Positions 34,671 through 45,052 of a DNA stretch of 64,000 nt are shown here, piece by piece. Positions within the stretch are counted from its first letter, which is position 1, and each line of letters starts with the position of its first letter. Position numbers and translations under genes: made by a program. Source of the DNA: Candidatus Alistipes merdigallinarum (lineage in GTDB: Bacteria > Bacteroidota > Bacteroidia > Bacteroidales > Rikenellaceae); the NCBI GenBank assembly GCA_019119305.1, contig DWXH01000031.1, positions 1-64,000 of the forward strand, read 5' to 3'. The notes beneath the pieces are model-generated. The model was given only the letters and a program-made list of their open reading frames with translations, was not told where the DNA came from and did no database searches.

Positions 34671-35717
34671 ATGGAAATTCTACTGGGTTTATTGATCATT
34701 GCGATCGGTAGCTTCGGGCAGTCAAGCTGCTACGTACCGATCAACAAGATAAAGAATTGGAGCTGGGAGTCCTACTGGATCATACAGGGTGTCTTCGCAT
34801 GGCTCATCCTGCCGTTCTTGGGCGCATTGCTGGCCGTTCCCTCGGGACACAACCTGTTCGAACTGTTTACGGCCGAAAACTCGTTTAACATCTGGATGAC
34901 GATCTTCTTCGGCGTGCTGTGGGGCGTCGGCGGTCTGACGTTCGGATTGTCGATGCGCTATCTGGGCGTTGCGCTCGGACAGAGTATCGCACTCGGCACA
35001 TGTGCCGGTTTAGGAACCATTCTGGCTCCGGTGCTGCTCAACATCTTCTTCCCCGAGCTTAATGCACTCTCTCAACTTACCGCATCGGTAATCGCCGGCG
35101 TGGTCATCACGCTGATCGGTATCGCCATCATCGGTGTAGCCGGGTCGATGAAATCGGCATCGCTCTCTGAAGAGGAGAAAAAGGCTGCAGTTAAGGATTT
35201 CAATTTCCCGAAAGGTATTACGATCGCCCTGTTGGCCGGTTTCATGAGCGGCTGTTTCAACGTGGGTCTGGAATTCGGCAAAAGCGTTTCGTTCCCAGAA
35301 TCGGCCGAAATCTTCAAAACCCTGCCGGCTACGTTCCTCGTAACACTGGGAGGGTTCGTTACAAACGCCATCTACTGTTTCTACCAGAATCAGAAAAACA
35401 AGACATGGGGCGACTATAAAAAAACCGATGTATGGGCCAACAATGCCCTGTTCTGCCTCTTGGCCGGCGCCCTGTGGTACAGCCAGTTCTTCGGGCTTTC
35501 GATCGGTAAAGGATTCCTTACCTCATCCGAAGCGCTCATGACGCTGTCGTTCTGTATCCTGATGGCACTCAACGTCGTATTCAGCAACGTATGGGGCATT
35601 ATCCTCAAAGAGTGGAAAGGTTGCAACAGAAAAACCATCACCGTACTGGTTATCGGATTGGTTGTACTGATATTCGCCGCCTTTGCTGAACCGATACTTC
35701 GAATGATTTTCGAATAA
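34671..35717 (+). CDS. rhaT: L-rhamnose/proton symporter
   Basis: A 348-residue inner-membrane protein with about ten helices, close in length to E. coli RhaT (344). It opens with LLGLLIIAIGSFGQSSCYVPINKIKNWSWESYW, a typical RhaT start, and contains LGVALGQSIALGTCAGLGT and GFMSGCFNVGLEFGK. It brings rhamnose across the inner membrane with protons. It is third in the rha operon. Confidence 0.95.
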   Translation: MEILLGLLIIAIGSFGQSSCYVPINKIKNWSWESYWIIQGVFAWLILPFLGALLAVPSGHNLFELFTAENSFNIWMTIFFGVLWGVGGLTFGLSMRYLGVALGQSIALGTCAGLGTILAPVLLNIFFPELNALSQLTASVIAGVVITLIGIAIIGVAGSMKSASLSEEEKKAAVKDFNFPKGITIALLAGFMSGCFNVGLEFGKSVSFPESAEIFKTLPATFLVTLGGFVTNAIYCFYQNQKNKTWGDYKKTDVWANNALFCLLAGALWYSQFFGLSIGKGFLTSSEALMTLSFCILMALNVVFSNVWGIILKEWKGCNRKTITVLVIGLVVLIFAAFAEPILRMIFE

Positions 35718-35759
35718 TCATCGGTAACGCACCATTCATTTAGAACAAAAACCTAATCA

Positions 35760-35789
35760 GTTTTCCGGAGTCTGAAGACTCCGGAAAAC
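35760..35789 (+). other. intercistronic hairpin rhaT/rhaM
   Basis: GTTTTCCGGAGTCT pairs perfectly with AGACTCCGGAAAAC, leaving only GA between the arms. It lies 24 bases before rhaM. This is the strongest of the three hairpins in the operon. Confidence 0.8.
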
Positions 35790-35813
35790 ATTAACCAATA
35801 AAACTTCAAAGCT

Positions 35814-36125
35814 ATGAAATGTGCATTTAAAATGAAACTCAAACCCGGATGTGAAGTAGAGTATGAAAGACGTCACCGCGCCATTTGGCCCGAACTCGTT
35901 AAACTGCTTCGCGAAACCGGAGTCAGTGATTACTACATCTTCTGGGATAAAGAGACAAATCTGCTTTTTGCGGTTCAGGAACAAGCTGGTGAAAGCGGAT
36001 CGCAAGATCTGGGTACCAATCCGATCGTAAAAAAATGGTGGGATTACATGGCCGATATCATGGACGTTAATCCGGACAACTCACCCGTGTCGATTCCGTT
36101 GAAAGAGGTTTTCTACATGGAATAA
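35814..36125 (+). CDS. rhaM: L-rhamnose mutarotase
   Basis: A 103-residue protein of the RhaM/YiiL family that interconverts alpha and beta L-rhamnopyranose, supplying the form used by the isomerase. The conserved start MKLKPGCEVEYERRHRAIWPEL contains the active-site His, followed by SDYYIFWDKETNLLFAV and the C-terminal WWDYMADIMDVNPDNSP. It is the last gene of the rha operon, followed by an AT-rich terminator. Confidence 0.94.
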   Translation: MKCAFKMKLKPGCEVEYERRHRAIWPELVKLLRETGVSDYYIFWDKETNLLFAVQEQAGESGSQDLGTNPIVKKWWDYMADIMDVNPDNSPVSIPLKEVFYME

Positions 36126-36189
36126 ATCTGATTTCGTTTTAAAAACGGCATCAAAGGAGTAGTCCAAAACCAACAAATAACAACACACA

Positions 36190-36238
36190 AACAAAAAAGT
36201 ATCTAAAGTAATTAATTTACGGTAGATACTTTTTTGTT
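36190..36238 (+). terminator. terminator of the rha operon
   Basis: AACAAAAAAGTATCT pairs perfectly with AGATACTTTTTTGTT around a 19-base loop; the T run is within the second arm and TTATTTAAT follows. Confidence 0.65.
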
Positions 36239-36331
36239 ATTTAATATCGGGTAAATACTCATTGATCGGGCAAAACGTGATACAAACAATACAAATATAT
36301 CATTCCGAAAACTGCATAAACAATATCTCTA

Positions 36332-38737
36332 ATGAGAAAAAATATACTCCTACTAACCCTTATCTTTTTTTGCGTGACCCCGGCCGGGGCAACCCAAAAC
36401 AACAAACAGGGAGTGAAATTATGGTACACAACCCCGGCTGACGCAACTGTCAAGGATAACTCCAACGCATGGGTCGATGACCCGGAATGGTTGAAATCGC
36501 TGCCGTTGGGCAACGGATCTCTGGGAGCCATGATATTCGGCGACGTTTCTCTGGAACGCATACAGCTCAATGAGGAATCCATGTGGTCGGGAAGCCCGCA
36601 ACAAAGCGACAATCCAGAAGCAGCACAAAACCTGAACCGAATAAGGGAGCTGCTTTTCGAGGGGAAATACCGGGAAGCCACTGAACTCACCAACCGCACA
36701 CAGATATGTACCGGACCGGGGTCCGGGTCCGGCGCAGGCAACAACACTCAGTACGGTTGTTTCCAAACGCTCGGCGATCTGTGGATCGACTTCAAGTGTA
36801 AGGACCCTTATACGAATTACTACCGCGAGCTCAACCTGTCAACCGCCAAAGCCACCGTCAGCTACGAACAATGTGGGATAACGTATCGTCGTGAGGTATT
36901 CGTCAGCCGACCGGACCAGGTAATGGTCATACGGTTGACCGCCGACCGTCGTGGCGCGTTATCGTTCTCCTGCCGTATGACGCGTCCCGAACATTACCGC
37001 ACTTCGTGCGAGGAGAATCAACTAATCATGCAGGGCTCATTAGCCGACGGCAAGGGAGGGACCTATCTCAAATATATGGCACGGCTCAAGGCCATGACAA
37101 AAGGAGGAGAGGTATCGTACCGGAATGATTCGATTATCGTATCCGGCGCCGATGAGGTCGTCCTGCTGCTGTCTGCATCTACGGACTATAAACTCGAGTA
37201 TCCGCTATACAAGGGTCGGGACTACGTCGACCTCACCCGAAAGGCCATAACGCAAGCGGAACAGAAATCATATCAGGCATTACTGAAAGCACATATCAAG
37301 GAATACACCTCTTACTTCAATCGTTGTACGTTGTCACTCTGTTCCAGTGAGGACAGCCTTCCTACCGATCAACGTATAATACGAGTCAAAAACGGGGCCG
37401 AGGATCCGCATTTATGTGAGCTGATCTTCCAATTTGGACGTTACCTACTCATATCGTCATCCCGACCGGGCACCCTGCCGGCCAACCTGCAAGGAATATG
37501 GGCCAATAAAACGGCTACTCCGTGGAACAGCGACTACCACACCAATGTCAACATACAGATGAACTACTGGCCGGCAGAGGTAACCAACCTGTCGGAGTGC
37601 CACTCACCCTTCTTTGATCTAGTCGAATCACTCGTCAAACCCGGACATAAAACAGCTAATGTACAGTACAACATGGACGGTTGGGTCGTACACCCTATAA
37701 CCAATATATGGGGCTATACCTCTCCCGGAGAATCATCGTCATGGGGTATGCATCCGGGAGGTACGGGATGGATGTGCCAGCACATCGGAGAGCACTACCG
37801 ATTCACCGGAGACAAAGAGTTTCTTTCCCGAATGTACCCCACGATGAAAGGTGCGGTCACATTTTATCTGGATTGGCTCACCACCGATCCTCAAACAGGG
37901 AAACTCGTATCGGGTCCAGCTGCATCCCCTGAAAATACTTTTATCGCACCCGACGGCAGCCACGCACAAATCAGCATGGGACCCACTCACGATCAGCAAA
38001 TTATCTGGCAACTCTTCGAGGACTTCCGCATGATCAGCCATGAATTGGATATGGAGGATGATGTGGTCCGACGGGTTGCCGAAGCCCAAAACAACCTTTT
38101 GCCCACGCAGATCGGAAGCGACGGGCGCATTATGGAGTGGGCCAAAGAGTTTGATGAGGTTGAACCGGGTCATCGCCACATATCTCATCTGTTCGCTCTG
38201 CACCCTGGAGCTCAAATCAACAAATTAAAGAGTCCTGAAATGGCGGCAGCTGCACAAAAATCGCTCGACTACCGCAGAATGCACGGAGGTGGCCATACAG
38301 GGTGGAGTTCGGCCTGGCTCATCATACAGTATGCCCGCCTCATGCAGGCAGAACAGGCAAAAGGGAGTCTCGATACGATACTGAAACGGTGTACGATGCC
38401 CAATCTTTTCATGCTGCATCCCCCGTTCCAGATAGACGCGAATTTCGGGACGACGGCCGGAATAGCCGAAATGTTGTTGCAAAGCCATGTTTATGAGGAC
38501 GGGGCATACACGTTGCAACTTTTACCGGCATTGCCCGAAGCCTGGCCCGATGGAGAGGTTACCGGATTGAGAGCACGCGGAGGTTTTGATGTTTCGGTCA
38601 AATGGCATTCGGGACGTATCGCCGAATTGCGCATCAAATCATTATTGGGCAACAAATTCCGCACCTGGTACGACAATGCCTACCTTCCGGCAAAGGAGCT
38701 CAAAAAAGGACAAGTCTGGGTTTGGAAAAACAAATAA
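36332..38737 (+). CDS. GH95-family glycosidase (alpha-L-fucosidase-like)
   Basis: An 801-residue exported enzyme with a signal peptide (MRKNILLLTLIFFCVTPAGATQ). The GH95 N-terminal domain begins with WLKSLPLGNGSLGAMIFGDV and LNEESMWSGSP. The six-hairpin barrel shows TPWNSDYHTNVNIQMNYWPAEVTNL, which carries the paired Asn residues of the family, then HRHISHLFALHPG and GGGHTGWSSAWLI. GH95 enzymes remove alpha-1,2-L-fucose or alpha-L-galactose. The exact sugar is not certain. It has its own unit after the rha operon and may act on the same rhamnose-containing plant glycans. Confidence 0.9.
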   Translation: MRKNILLLTLIFFCVTPAGATQNNKQGVKLWYTTPADATVKDNSNAWVDDPEWLKSLPLGNGSLGAMIFGDVSLERIQLNEESMWSGSPQQSDNPEAAQNLNRIRELLFEGKYREATELTNRTQICTGPGSGSGAGNNTQYGCFQTLGDLWIDFKCKDPYTNYYRELNLSTAKATVSYEQCGITYRREVFVSRPDQVMVIRLTADRRGALSFSCRMTRPEHYRTSCEENQLIMQGSLADGKGGTYLKYMARLKAMTKGGEVSYRNDSIIVSGADEVVLLLSASTDYKLEYPLYKGRDYVDLTRKAITQAEQKSYQALLKAHIKEYTSYFNRCTLSLCSSEDSLPTDQRIIRVKNGAEDPHLCELIFQFGRYLLISSSRPGTLPANLQGIWANKTATPWNSDYHTNVNIQMNYWPAEVTNLSECHSPFFDLVESLVKPGHKTANVQYNMDGWVVHPITNIWGYTSPGESSSWGMHPGGTGWMCQHIGEHYRFTGDKEFLSRMYPTMKGAVTFYLDWLTTDPQTGKLVSGPAASPENTFIAPDGSHAQISMGPTHDQQIIWQLFEDFRMISHELDMEDDVVRRVAEAQNNLLPTQIGSDGRIMEWAKEFDEVEPGHRHISHLFALHPGAQINKLKSPEMAAAAQKSLDYRRMHGGGHTGWSSAWLIIQYARLMQAEQAKGSLDTILKRCTMPNLFMLHPPFQIDANFGTTAGIAEMLLQSHVYEDGAYTLQLLPALPEAWPDGEVTGLRARGGFDVSVKWHSGRIAELRIKSLLGNKFRTWYDNAYLPAKELKKGQVWVWKNK

Positions 38738-38770
38738 GTTCCGCTACCCTTTCCACATTGACATAAAAAC

Positions 38771-38800
38771 AGAGATATCCCGCGATTGCGGGATATCTCT
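38771..38800 (+). terminator. hairpin after the GH95 gene
   Basis: AGAGATATCCCGC and GCGGGATATCTCT form a perfect 13-bp stem with a GATT loop, 33 bases after the stop codon. The trailing sequence is ATTATATA rather than a T run. Confidence 0.65.
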
Positions 38801-38898
38801 ATTATATACCAACCTGTAATACAGAATTATAATCTCAAAAAAACTTCTCTTGTCCAGTACCCCCTGTGTCCTTTTCTCAAAAAAATCAATTGAGAGAA

Positions 38899-39348
38899 TT
38901 ACTTCTTTAAGAGGGCCTTGACAGCTTCAGAAATTGCACGTCCGTCGGCCTGACCGGCAAGCTGCTTCGTTGCAACTCCCATCACCTTCCCCATATCTGC
39001 AGGGGAAGAGGCCCCTACCTGGGCAATAATCGCCTTCAATGCATTTTCCAGATCCGCACCCGTAAGCTGCTTCGGCATATACACCTCCAACACGGCCGCC
39101 TCGTCCAACTCATTCTGAGCCAACTCTGCACGACCGTTCTGATTATACACCGCGGCAGACTCTTTTCTCTGCTTTACGAGTTTCTGAATGATTTTCAACA
39201 CCTTATCATCAGAAATATCCTCCGATCCATCAGCCGTCTTCGCCAACAAAATCTCTGCTTTAACGGCACGTAAAGCTGCCAAACGGACCTTCTCCTTAGC
39301 CAACATCGCAGCTTTGATTCCATCATTGATATCTTTCTCCAGACTCAT
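38899..39348 (-). CDS. GatB/YqeY domain protein
   Basis: A 149-residue cytoplasmic protein of the YqeY family. It shows the helical opening LEKDINDGIKAAMLAKEKVRLAALRAVKAEI, the central ESAAVYNQNGRAELAQNELDEAAVLEVYMPKQL and the end PADMGKVMGVATKQLAGQADGR. The fold is shared with the tRNA-binding tail of GatB, but the standalone protein has no proven role. It lies 72 bases downstream of gyrB on the same strand and may be co-transcribed. Confidence 0.9.
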   Translation of the reverse strand: MSLEKDINDGIKAAMLAKEKVRLAALRAVKAEILLAKTADGSEDISDDKVLKIIQKLVKQRKESAAVYNQNGRAELAQNELDEAAVLEVYMPKQLTGADLENALKAIIAQVGASSPADMGKVMGVATKQLAGQADGRAISEAVKALLKK

Positions 39349-39420
39349 CTCCTATCCGTTTTATATATTACTTGACATATGCATACGCGACAATGCTCCG
39401 TTTCCACATCCCCCTCGAGG

Positions 39421-41388
<1,968 letters not shown>

Positions 41389-41525
41389 TTATATTTCGTC
41401 CAAGTAAATATCCGTTCATTTCGACTCCATGTCACGCTTCGGAACGGCCCCGAAATAGCCCACAAAGCCACTTCCAGCCCCATTTCCGAAGGCGGAATCA
41501 TTCGAACAAAGTTAGCAATTTTTAT

Positions 41526-42266
41526 CTAAATTCCAAGCACCGAATGCAGGTCAATTTCAGCGACTCGTCCCTGATGAAAACGCAAAGTTTTGGCGGGATA
41601 TTGTTGAATATTGCTGATATTGTGGGTGGACATCAAAACGGCACATCCTCGCGAAACGATCGAAGCAAAAAGCTGCATGATACCATCCGCTGCTGCCGGA
41701 TCGAGATTACCGGTCGGCTCATCGGCCAGAATCACCTGGGGATTGTTCAGCAAGGCCCTTGCAATCGCCAAACGCTGCTGCTCCCCCCCCGACAACTGAT
41801 ACGGCATCTTGTACTCTTTATTCTGCAGACTGACCATATCCAACACTTCGGCAATCTTGCTACGAATCTGCAACTCATTTTTCCAGCCGGTCGCCCGCAG
41901 CACGAAACGCAAATTATGGAATACGCTGCGATCGGTCAACAACTGATAATCCTGGAATACGATACCGATCCGGCGACGCAAATAAGGAACGTCTTTCCGG
42001 CGAATCCGACGCAAATCGAACCCAACCACACGCCCCATACCCTCTTTCAACGGCAATTCGGCATAGAGGGTTTTCAACAAAGAGCTTTTTCCCGATCCGA
42101 CCCGACCGATCAGATAGACCATCTCGCCCGGATAGACCTCCAGGTTCACATCCGAGAGCACCATATCGCCCATTCTTCCGTGCCTTCCGAAGTTGGCCTC
42201 TCTCAACTCATCTTCCTGATGAAAAATCGCTACGTTATGAAGTTCTATTACGGCATTCGGATTCAT
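41526..42266 (-). CDS. ftsE: FtsE-like ABC transporter ATPase
   Basis: A 246-residue ATPase with Walker [16 protein letters not shown]-loop [11 protein letters not shown], signature [15 protein letters not shown] and Walker [14 protein letters not shown]. The opening [12 protein letters not shown] and the [16 protein letters not shown] segment agree with FtsE, which with FtsX controls cell-wall hydrolases at the division septum. FtsX is not next to it in this window, as often in Bacteroidetes. A LolD-type role cannot be excluded. It is divergent from tmRNA and 141 bases upstream of gyrB. Confidence 0.82.
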   Translation of the reverse strand: MNPNAVIELHNVAIFHQEDELREANFGRHGRMGDMVLSDVNLEVYPGEMVYLIGRVGSGKSSLLKTLYAELPLKEGMGRVVGFDLRRIRRKDVPYLRRRIGIVFQDYQLLTDRSVFHNLRFVLRATGWKNELQIRSKIAEVLDMVSLQNKEYKMPYQLSGGEQQRLAIARALLNNPQVILADEPTGNLDPAAADGIMQLFASIVSRGCAVLMSTHNISNIQQYPAKTLRFHQGRVAEIDLHSVLGI

Positions 42267-42359
42267 TCCCTATCGAATTTTAGAATGAACAAAGATACCG
42301 AAACTTTCGCAGAGTTCGAAATATCGGGCGACAAAACCGCGTTTTTATAGAAAATTTAC

Positions 42360-42399
42360 TACTTTTGTTGTCCGGATCGATTTTTGCCGATCGATCCGG
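42360..42399 (+). promoter_or_regulatory. tmRNA -7 box and leader hairpin
   Basis: TACTTTTG (42360-42367) fits the -7 element. CCGGATCGA and TCGATCCGG (42372-42399) then form a perfect 9-bp hairpin between the likely transcription start and the mature 5' end of tmRNA at 42407. It would be removed during processing. Confidence 0.5.
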
Positions 42400-42406
42400 G
42401 GAATCA

Positions 42407-42809
42407 GGGGCTGACCGGTTTTGACAGCAGGCAGAGTCTGATTGTAAGCACGTCGAGCGTTGTGTGGGCTCTCGTAAAACTGAATGCTCAAAATACAAAT
42501 GGCAATAATAGCTATCAACTCGCTGCTTAGTTTTACCGAGTAAAACGGCTTAATCCGGCGGCCCAAGGAGGTCGTCAGACGAGTACCCCGCCCGTCCGCT
42601 CCGTTCCGTAACGGATGAGCAATGGGGTATCATTCAAACGGAAATAGCGGATCCGACGCCTATACCGATTCGCAAAATTTTATAGGCTGGGGTCGTGGTT
42701 AGGCCGCCTTCGGCCAGGCTGCGACAGGAGGACCAATCGAAGGATAAACGTGTAGAAAGCTTTCGGGTTCCTTGTTTGGACGAGGGTTCGACTCCCTCCA
42801 GCTCCACAC
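42407..42809 (+). ncRNA. ssrA: transfer-messenger RNA (tmRNA)
   Basis: The RNA rescues stalled ribosomes and tags incomplete proteins. The 5' end GGGGCTGACCGG pairs through its first seven bases with CAGCTCC at 42799-42805 (one G-T pair), forming the acceptor stem. The T arm GAGGGTTCGACTCCCTC precedes it at the 3' end. The CCA end is not encoded (CTCCACACA). The tag frame is probably GGC at 42501 to TAG at 42528, giving GNNSYQLAA, the same length as the GENNYALAA-type tags of related genera. A terminator follows 4 bases later. The length of about 400 nt is normal for a one-piece tmRNA. Confidence 0.95.
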
Positions 42810-42812
42810 AAC

Positions 42813-42838
42813 AAAGCACCGACACCAGCGGTGCTTTT
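42813..42838 (+). terminator. terminator of tmRNA
   Basis: AAAGCACCG pairs with CGGTGCTTT around a 7-base loop, followed by TATTGTTTC. Confidence 0.85.
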
Positions 42839-43035
42839 ATTGTTTCTCCACATCTCACCCATTTCCGCAAATCTTTTCCTTCCTCACTTCTTTTTGGGGT
42901 CACGAAGCTCTTTTTGTCGGCCATTTCTGATTATCGCAAGATATTTCGGTTCTCAATAATCACAAGGCAAGGCATTAAAACAAAAATTATCCGTAATTTT
43001 ATCAGAAAATTTCAGAACCAAACAAAACCCATTTT

Positions 43036-44031
43036 ATGAACACCCGAATCGGCGCGACCGGACTTTTCTGTCTGATCGCCATATCAACACTCAGTCTCGG
43101 AGTATCAAGCGCTGACCCGAAAGACAAACCCGCCGAACCCGTCGGCGAAGAGATTTTACGGGACCTCCTTTTCGAGAACGGATTCGCCATATCCCCTTTA
43201 TGGCCCGCGATCGTACAGAACAACGGCGGTTTCGAAAAGACCAACACCGACACGATCCGTTTCCGTAAGAAAGAGGTCGTTCCCGATTGGCAGATAGCCC
43301 AATGGGCCAGCAAATACGATCTCGGCGGCACGCTGCCCGAAAAAGGCAAACACGGGACAATCATCTACCGCAACGAGGGAAAAGAGATCGCCCGCTCGTC
43401 GGACGGTACCCTGTTGCTCGACATCACGACCAGTACCGAATACGACCATCCCCGCACAAGCTCCGATGCGTGGCCCCACCTGTTGATCCAGCAAGATTTC
43501 GTCAACCAACCGAACCTCGGGCAGATCGAACGGCTCGACTTTTCGATGGAGCTGCGTATCGTCCGGTGTGAAAACCGCATGAAAAAGGATGAGTTCGATG
43601 AAAATCTACATACGGCACAATCGCCTTTTTATTTTTTCATGCGCAACGAAAACCCAGAATCACCGGATTATCAACTCGCTTTATGGGTAGGTGTTCCTTC
43701 GTTCGATTACCGCTATCCCCGATTGGATTCGACCGAAAGAGTGCAATGGGACATCGGAACAGCCACTTACATTTATGCCATTCCGCCCCGCACCATATGG
43801 GGCGACATCTCTTTCCACGACCACCAATGGCACAAAACAGAGATCGACCTGTTGCCGCTGATCCTACGCAGCCTCAAAGCCATGCAGGAAAAGGGAACAT
43901 TTACCCATACCGTTCCGGCCGACCTGGTCCTCACGGGGATGAACTTCGGATGGGAGGTACCGGGCACGTTCGATGCCGGTCTCATGGTACGGAACATGAG
44001 CATCCGGGCTGTAAGACCCTCAAACCCGTAA
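43036..44031 (+). CDS. exported protein of unknown function
   Basis: A 331-residue protein with a signal peptide (MNTRIGATGLFCLIAISTLSLGVSSA). The mature part is rich in beta-type segments and aromatic residues, with GDISFHDHQWHKTEIDLLPLI and GMNFGWEVPGTFDAGLMVRNMSI near the end, which reminds me of jelly-roll carbohydrate-binding or lyase-like proteins. I do not recognise a family and assign no activity. It is a single gene between tmRNA and the ppx gene, sharing a bidirectional terminator with ppx. Confidence 0.7.
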   Translation: MNTRIGATGLFCLIAISTLSLGVSSADPKDKPAEPVGEEILRDLLFENGFAISPLWPAIVQNNGGFEKTNTDTIRFRKKEVVPDWQIAQWASKYDLGGTLPEKGKHGTIIYRNEGKEIARSSDGTLLLDITTSTEYDHPRTSSDAWPHLLIQQDFVNQPNLGQIERLDFSMELRIVRCENRMKKDEFDENLHTAQSPFYFFMRNENPESPDYQLALWVGVPSFDYRYPRLDSTERVQWDIGTATYIYAIPPRTIWGDISFHDHQWHKTEIDLLPLILRSLKAMQEKGTFTHTVPADLVLTGMNFGWEVPGTFDAGLMVRNMSIRAVRPSNP

Positions 44032-44055
44032 AACCTCCTCCATGCCAATAAAGAC

Positions 44056-44097
44056 ATTGCCGAAAAGCGAGCCGTTTCTCTCTCGCTTCTCGGCAAT
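44056..44097. terminator. bidirectional terminator between the unknown gene and ppx
   Basis: ATTGCCGA pairs with TCGGCAAT, with an inner AGCGAG/CTCGCT stem. T-rich sequence follows on the plus strand. Genes converge on it from both sides. Confidence 0.75.
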
Positions 44098-44138
44098 ATA
44101 ATTTCCCTTTTCAAAAAAACGACTTCGCGCCGTTCCGA

Positions 44139-45050
44139 TCAATCCTCACACTCCTCCTCTGCCAGATACTTCTGATAAAGGGCATGGATGATCCCATCGC
44201 TGATTCCGATCGCCGGAACCCAAATCGCATCAGCATGTACCCGATGGGCAATATCCAGGAATATTTCAGCTGCAGGAACGATCACATCGGCACGGTCGGG
44301 GTTAAAACGATACTTCCGTATCCGATCCTCCACCGACATTTGCTTCAGTTCTTCATAAAATTGCTCCAGATCGGAGATTTTCAAACAGTTATCGTCCTTG
44401 TTCCCCTTCAACCGATAGAGTTTTCCGATGTTGCCTCCCGAACCGATGATCTTCAAATCGGGATAATCGGCCGACAGCTCCGACAGATCGCGATGCAACT
44501 TCTCCCAATCCTCATTACGGACCATACCGCCCAACGACCGCACCGTTCCGATATTGTACGATTCGGAGCAGACCAATTTTCCCTCCGAGATCAAACTAAT
44601 CTCGGTACTTCCGCCTCCGACGTCGACGTAAATATAATGCCCTTCGGGACCGAACAGATCGGCAATATGGCTATCATAAACCATCCTTGCCTCCTCCTGT
44701 CCGTCGATGATCTCCAATTTGATACCGGTCCTGTTGTGTATCTCCCGGACGATCTGCTCGCCGTTCGAGGCATCCCGCATCGCCGACGTCGCACACGCCC
44801 GATACGACTCTACATCGTAGACCTTCATCAACTGTCGGAAAGCTTTCATCGTCCGCAACAACTGTTTTTTTTTCGACGACGACACCTCCCCCACACTAAA
44901 GACCTCTTCACCCAGGCGCAACGGCACACGCAACAGGACAGTTTTGGTCAACCGGTCCGGAGCGTCTCCGGCATTCACACTTTTGATCAAAAAACGTACG
45001 GCATTAGACCCTACATCGATCGCTGCAAAATTCAACTTATTGCTCTGCAT
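44139..45050 (-). CDS. ppx: Ppx/GppA-family exopolyphosphatase
   Basis: A 303-residue enzyme of the actin-like ATPase fold. It has the phosphate-1 motif FAAIDVGSNAVRFLI, the E-containing ATSAMRDASNG segment, DVGGGSTEISLISEGKL and SGGNIGKLYRL. It hydrolyses inorganic polyphosphate or ppGpp precursors. Only the core domain is present, shorter than E. coli Ppx. It starts 2 bases after the ppk stop, so the two are translated together and balance polyphosphate. Confidence 0.9.
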   Translation of the reverse strand: MQSNKLNFAAIDVGSNAVRFLIKSVNAGDAPDRLTKTVLLRVPLRLGEEVFSVGEVSSSKKKQLLRTMKAFRQLMKVYDVESYRACATSAMRDASNGEQIVREIHNRTGIKLEIIDGQEEARMVYDSHIADLFGPEGHYIYVDVGGGSTEISLISEGKLVCSESYNIGTVRSLGGMVRNEDWEKLHRDLSELSADYPDLKIIGSGGNIGKLYRLKGNKDDNCLKISDLEQFYEELKQMSVEDRIRKYRFNPDRADVIVPAAEIFLDIAHRVHADAIWVPAIGISDGIIHALYQKYLAEEECED

Positions 45051-45052
45051 AA

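Noticed and set aside
42634-42924. Minus-strand open frames across tmRNA
   Set aside because: The plus strand is clearly ssrA by its ends, T arm and tag; the frames are chance.
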